NCBI RefSeq assembly: GCF_963678635.1
Contig: NC_087069.1
Location: 8,134,633-8,194,632, forward strand
Length of the DNA stretch: 60,000 nucleotides
Source: Symsagittifera roscoffensis
Taxonomy: Eukaryota > Xenacoelomorpha > Acoela > Convolutidae
Reading direction: 5' to 3'
How positions within the stretch are numbered: the first letter of the stretch is position 1; every line of letters begins with the position of its first letter. The position numbers were made by a program, and so were the translations under genes. Below the pieces are notes generated by a model. It had not been told where the DNA came from and made no database searches. It saw only the letters and a list, made by a program, of their open reading frames with translations. This document shows, piece by piece, positions 57,640 through 60,000 of this stretch.

Positions 57640-57801
57640 AAGCAAATCACCCTGCAGATAAAATCAACCACTGCCTCGAATGCAACAGAAGCTAATAAAG
57701 ATGAAAGCGAAGATGAAGATGGGGATGAGGACGAGGAGCCGAGGTGATCACACTGTGACAGGATTCTCAACAACGAAGGACTCTGTCCCTCCTGTAATAA
57801 A
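57640..57801 (+). CDS. PQBP1: PQBP1 exon 4 (acidic linker), contains in-frame TGA
   Basis: From acceptor ttttgtttttag (57,638-57,639) the phase-0 frame reads KQITLQIKSTTASNA and an acidic KDESEDEDGDEDEEP stretch, suiting the charged linker of PQBP1. The frame then meets TGA at 57,745-57,747 but reads on as SHCDRILNNEGLCPSCNK to a good donor AAA|GTAAGG after 57,801. Only this end (phase 0) fits exon 5. The alternative donor GAG|GTGATC after 57,743 leaves phase 2 and exon 5 cannot continue it. The TGA could be a mutation, an error, or lie inside an 18-nt gt...ag stretch (57,744-57,761) that preserves the frame. A second in-frame acceptor (ctgcag, 57,652-57,657) exists. Confidence 0.6.
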
Positions 57802-58072
57802 GTAAGGCTGGTAGTGAACAAATTGATCGAATTTTAGGCTGTGCTATTTCACCCGAAAACGCATGACCAAACCGCCATCCTCCAACAAAATAGATGAAGT
57901 GCGTGAACCATTAACGTTACAAGTTTGTTTATTGAGCCCAAATGAATTTGAAAGACTATGCATGCCATATTTCCGTAGAATAAGGCATTTTTTACCTGTT
58001 TTTTTTTTTTGAAAAAAAAAATCACTGGAACAATAATGAAACCAAAAAACCCTGATTTTGGTTTGTTCTTAG

Positions 58073-58185
58073 CCGAACCAGACTAAGAAGATGAAGGGGC
58101 TCCGTCCCCCGAAGAGACCCAAAGTGGATGCGAACGAGGAACTGGACCCCATGGACCCAGCTGCATATGACGAATCAGTGCCCAG
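58073..58185 (+). CDS. PQBP1: PQBP1 exon 5
   Basis: From acceptor ttcttag (58,071-58,072) the phase-0 frame reads PNQTKKMKGLRPPKRPKVDA then NEELDPMDPAAYDESVPR. The EELDPMDP(S/A)(S/A)Y segment is a hallmark of the PQBP1 C-terminal region. The basic stretch before it resembles the nuclear-localisation part of homologues. Donor CCAG|GTGAAG after 58,185, phase 2. Confidence 0.92.
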
Positions 58186-59517
58186 GTGAAGAATACATGA
58201 AACAGTTCATGTGGTTTATCTCTTAGTCTTGTCAATCAATTTCGCATTCTTAAGAAAATTTTTCCTGATGTTTTTGCCGGTGTGTTTTTGCCTAATATAG
58301 TTTTTTTGCTGACAAATTCAAGCATAATGGTTAATCAGTTGAAAGTTTGACAAATTTTTAGTTTTTTTTTGCACGTGCTCAATACATAATAATTTGATCC
58401 GTTACTTCTGAAAAACGGGCGATAACTTCATCGATCGATTCGCCGCACTTTTTCCCTTTTTTATCAGTCCATATTTGTCTGTTTAAAGCGCAAAGAAGAG
58501 CATAGTTAAAAAACATACTGTAAAAAATTACCATTTCGTGTTTATTTTTTTAGGAAAAAGTCGTAAAAGTGATCCAAGATCAAATTTATACTTAAGTGAT
58601 TTCTTGGACTAACGTTTTCTTTTTAAGTTCAATTCACATGCGTTCGTTCATTAAAAAAAATAAAATTAAGCTGGTGATCTGCAAATAGTTAGTTTTTGAA
58701 GGCTCTTTAACATTCGCCCCCACTCCCCCCACCCCATATGACTTTCAATTCCGAAAAACTGTCTCAACATTGTCATAATGCGATGAAACTTTGCATGGTA
58801 AACCAAATAGCTCTTTTGAAAAGATTTGTTCTTAATATTTTACATCGTAACATCACGCATATAGTCATTATAAAACGGAAAACAACAATGAAATTGTAAA
58901 ATTTGAAATGTTGATGGATATATGTTCTGTCTTTGAAACTCGCAGGTTGAAAAATTAGCTTTTCTCCAATTGTCTGTCGGCTTTTTTTTTCTCTTAAAAG
59001 TAGTCGTCTGTTTTTGTATTTTTTGTTCATTCACCGACTGTTCTATGGATTTTTCTTGATGCTGATTCAGAGCCGATGATCGAAGTTCAGACTCTCATGC
59101 ACGTCGCAATGATTTTTTTTTTCGTTTTTTTTCAGGAAAATTCTTTGGAAATTTATTCAGGCTCAGATATACTTTTTGCGGTTTGACTTTTGATTTATTT
59201 CTAAGTTCAGATCATTTCCTGTGTTAAAAGGAAGTCAAAATCCACTATCGAACAACAAAAGTTTAAAGGTCACGAAAAACGTGATTGACTTCAAGAGAAA
59301 TTTTATTTTCAGATTTTCCAGCAAAATAAAAAATTAAACCTATTGATCGAGTTTTCTCATGTTGGGTTAATTTTATCGAAAAAGTGCCAATCATATTTTG
59401 TTCTAGAAATTCCAAGAATTTCTAGGGAATCTTTTTTTGAAATTCGAAAGTAAAGATTATTTTAAAAATAAGTCAGTATGTTCTTTCTTTTTTCCTTTCA
59501 ATATTAATCTGTTGAAG
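58186..59517. other. PQBP1 intron 5
   Basis: AT-rich, no gene seen; the minus-strand ORFs at 58,773-59,034 overlap one another and show no motif. Holds dispersed repeat copy 3. Confidence 0.55.
59190..59410 (+). repeat. Dispersed intronic repeat, copy 3
   Basis: Third copy of the family at 55,960 and 57,230: tttgacttttgattta, gttaaaaggaagtcaaaa, tccactatcgaac, aaaggtcacg, cagattttccagc, gggttaattttatcg. Confidence 0.7.
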
Positions 59518-59659
59518 GGGTACTTGGTCCACTGGACTGATCCAGCAGGGAGCCAAAGCGGCAGACAGTACAGCAGCCGGGCCCCTCTTCCAACAGAGAC
59601 CCTACCCTAGTCCAGGCGATGTTCTGAGGGCCAACAGAGAACAACCCAATAGCGATTAG
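59518..59659 (+). CDS. PQBP1: PQBP1 exon 6 (C-terminus, U5-15kD-binding region)
   Basis: From acceptor ctgttgaag (ag 59,516-59,517) the exon completes an AG|G Arg codon and reads [20 protein letters not shown] then [20 protein letters not shown] to a TAG at 59,657-59,659. This is the most conserved part of PQBP1: the intrinsically disordered YxxPxxVL-bearing C-terminus that binds the spliceosomal U5-15kD protein (TXNL4A). YPSPGDVL keeps the key residues. The exon is intact, arguing that the gene is functional despite the exon 4 TGA. Confidence 0.96.
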
Positions 59660-60000
59660 CTGCAAACTGCGTCTTGTCTTCTATATAGGAGCAGAAATGG
59701 AGTCACAGTTAAAGATCGACGAGAAATGATTTTGTGTTGATGGATGTTAGTCGAAAAAAAACTAACAGAGCTTTAGCTTCGCGCATACAAGCAAAACTTA
59801 TATCAAATTCTTGTTGTTTTCACAAATGTCACCTCGAGGCAGAGAGATTGAAAAGTTGAGATATTGGTTCAAAACTGTATCGTATCTTTAGATAGTCTTG
59901 TTTTATTGTTTGTTTTTAAAAGAAATGAATAAAAAATGTTTTGGCCTGTTGATTCGCCAGAGATCTCAAAAAAAACGTTGTCATGTAAAAAAGGCAAATG
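59660..60000 (+). other. PQBP1: PQBP1 3' UTR and polyA signal
   Basis: No ORF follows the stop. A canonical AATAAA lies at 59,928-59,933, about 270 bp after the stop codon, a reasonable cleavage signal. The window ends shortly after. Confidence 0.6.

Noticed and set aside
57636-57821. Minus-strand Ser-rich ORF
   Set aside because: It is the shadow of the acidic GAT/GAA codons of PQBP1 exon 4.

Overview
The window is eukaryotic, AT-rich, intron-bearing DNA from an invertebrate-type metazoan. The evidence is split genes with GT-AG introns, a PHD-bearing CR1/L2-like LINE, tRNA-derived SINE heads, a TA-flanked foldback MITE and long tandem arrays. The phylum cannot be fixed from the sequence. 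The very close head-to-tail pair MRPL28-PQBP1, each with an acceptor-like site just before its ATG, would suit a lineage with operons and spliced-leader trans-splicing, such as tunicates, but that is inference.

Layout. 1-25.3 kb: one continuous satellite-like array of about 245-bp monomers of two diverged types, arranged in dimers (about 490-513 bp) and larger higher-order copies. It runs off the left edge. 25.3-27.9 kb: unique DNA with a broken Ty3/gypsy-type gag (two nonsense codons). 27.9-30.85 kb: a decayed non-LTR retrotransposon with a PHD finger, the C-terminal half of an endonuclease, and an RT split by frameshifts and short tandem duplications. 31.3-32.5 kb: two tandem copies of a 560-bp block carrying a tRNA-derived SINE head, with a piece of MRPL28 exon copied twice into the junction. 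32.6-33.44 kb: MRPL28 (mitochondrial ribosomal protein bL28m), with one apparent 1-nt frameshift near the C-terminus.

33.58-59.66 kb: PQBP1, a WW-domain splicing/transcription factor, in at least six exons spread over about 26 kb. Intron 1 (5.2 kb) holds a 2.2-kb tandem duplication and a Tc1/mariner-type foldback MITE. Intron 2 (16.2 kb) cuts the WW domain and holds a second, unrelated tandem array (about 41.6-54.8 kb, eight units of 1.0-2.4 kb). Its minus strand repeatedly encodes a Cys/His zinc-binding-like motif followed by basic and leucine-rich coiled-coil-like segments. This looks like an antisense, tandemly amplified, mostly decayed multi-exon gene that I cannot assign to a named family. 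Later introns contain a small hairpin element, a three-copy dispersed repeat and a tRNA-like SINE head.

Functionally only MRPL28 (mitochondrial translation) and PQBP1 (nuclear pre-mRNA splicing) are recognisable host genes. The most unusual signals are the antisense zinc-finger/coil array inside the PQBP1 intron, the exon patch copied into the SINE duplication, and the possible MRPL28-PQBP1 operon.
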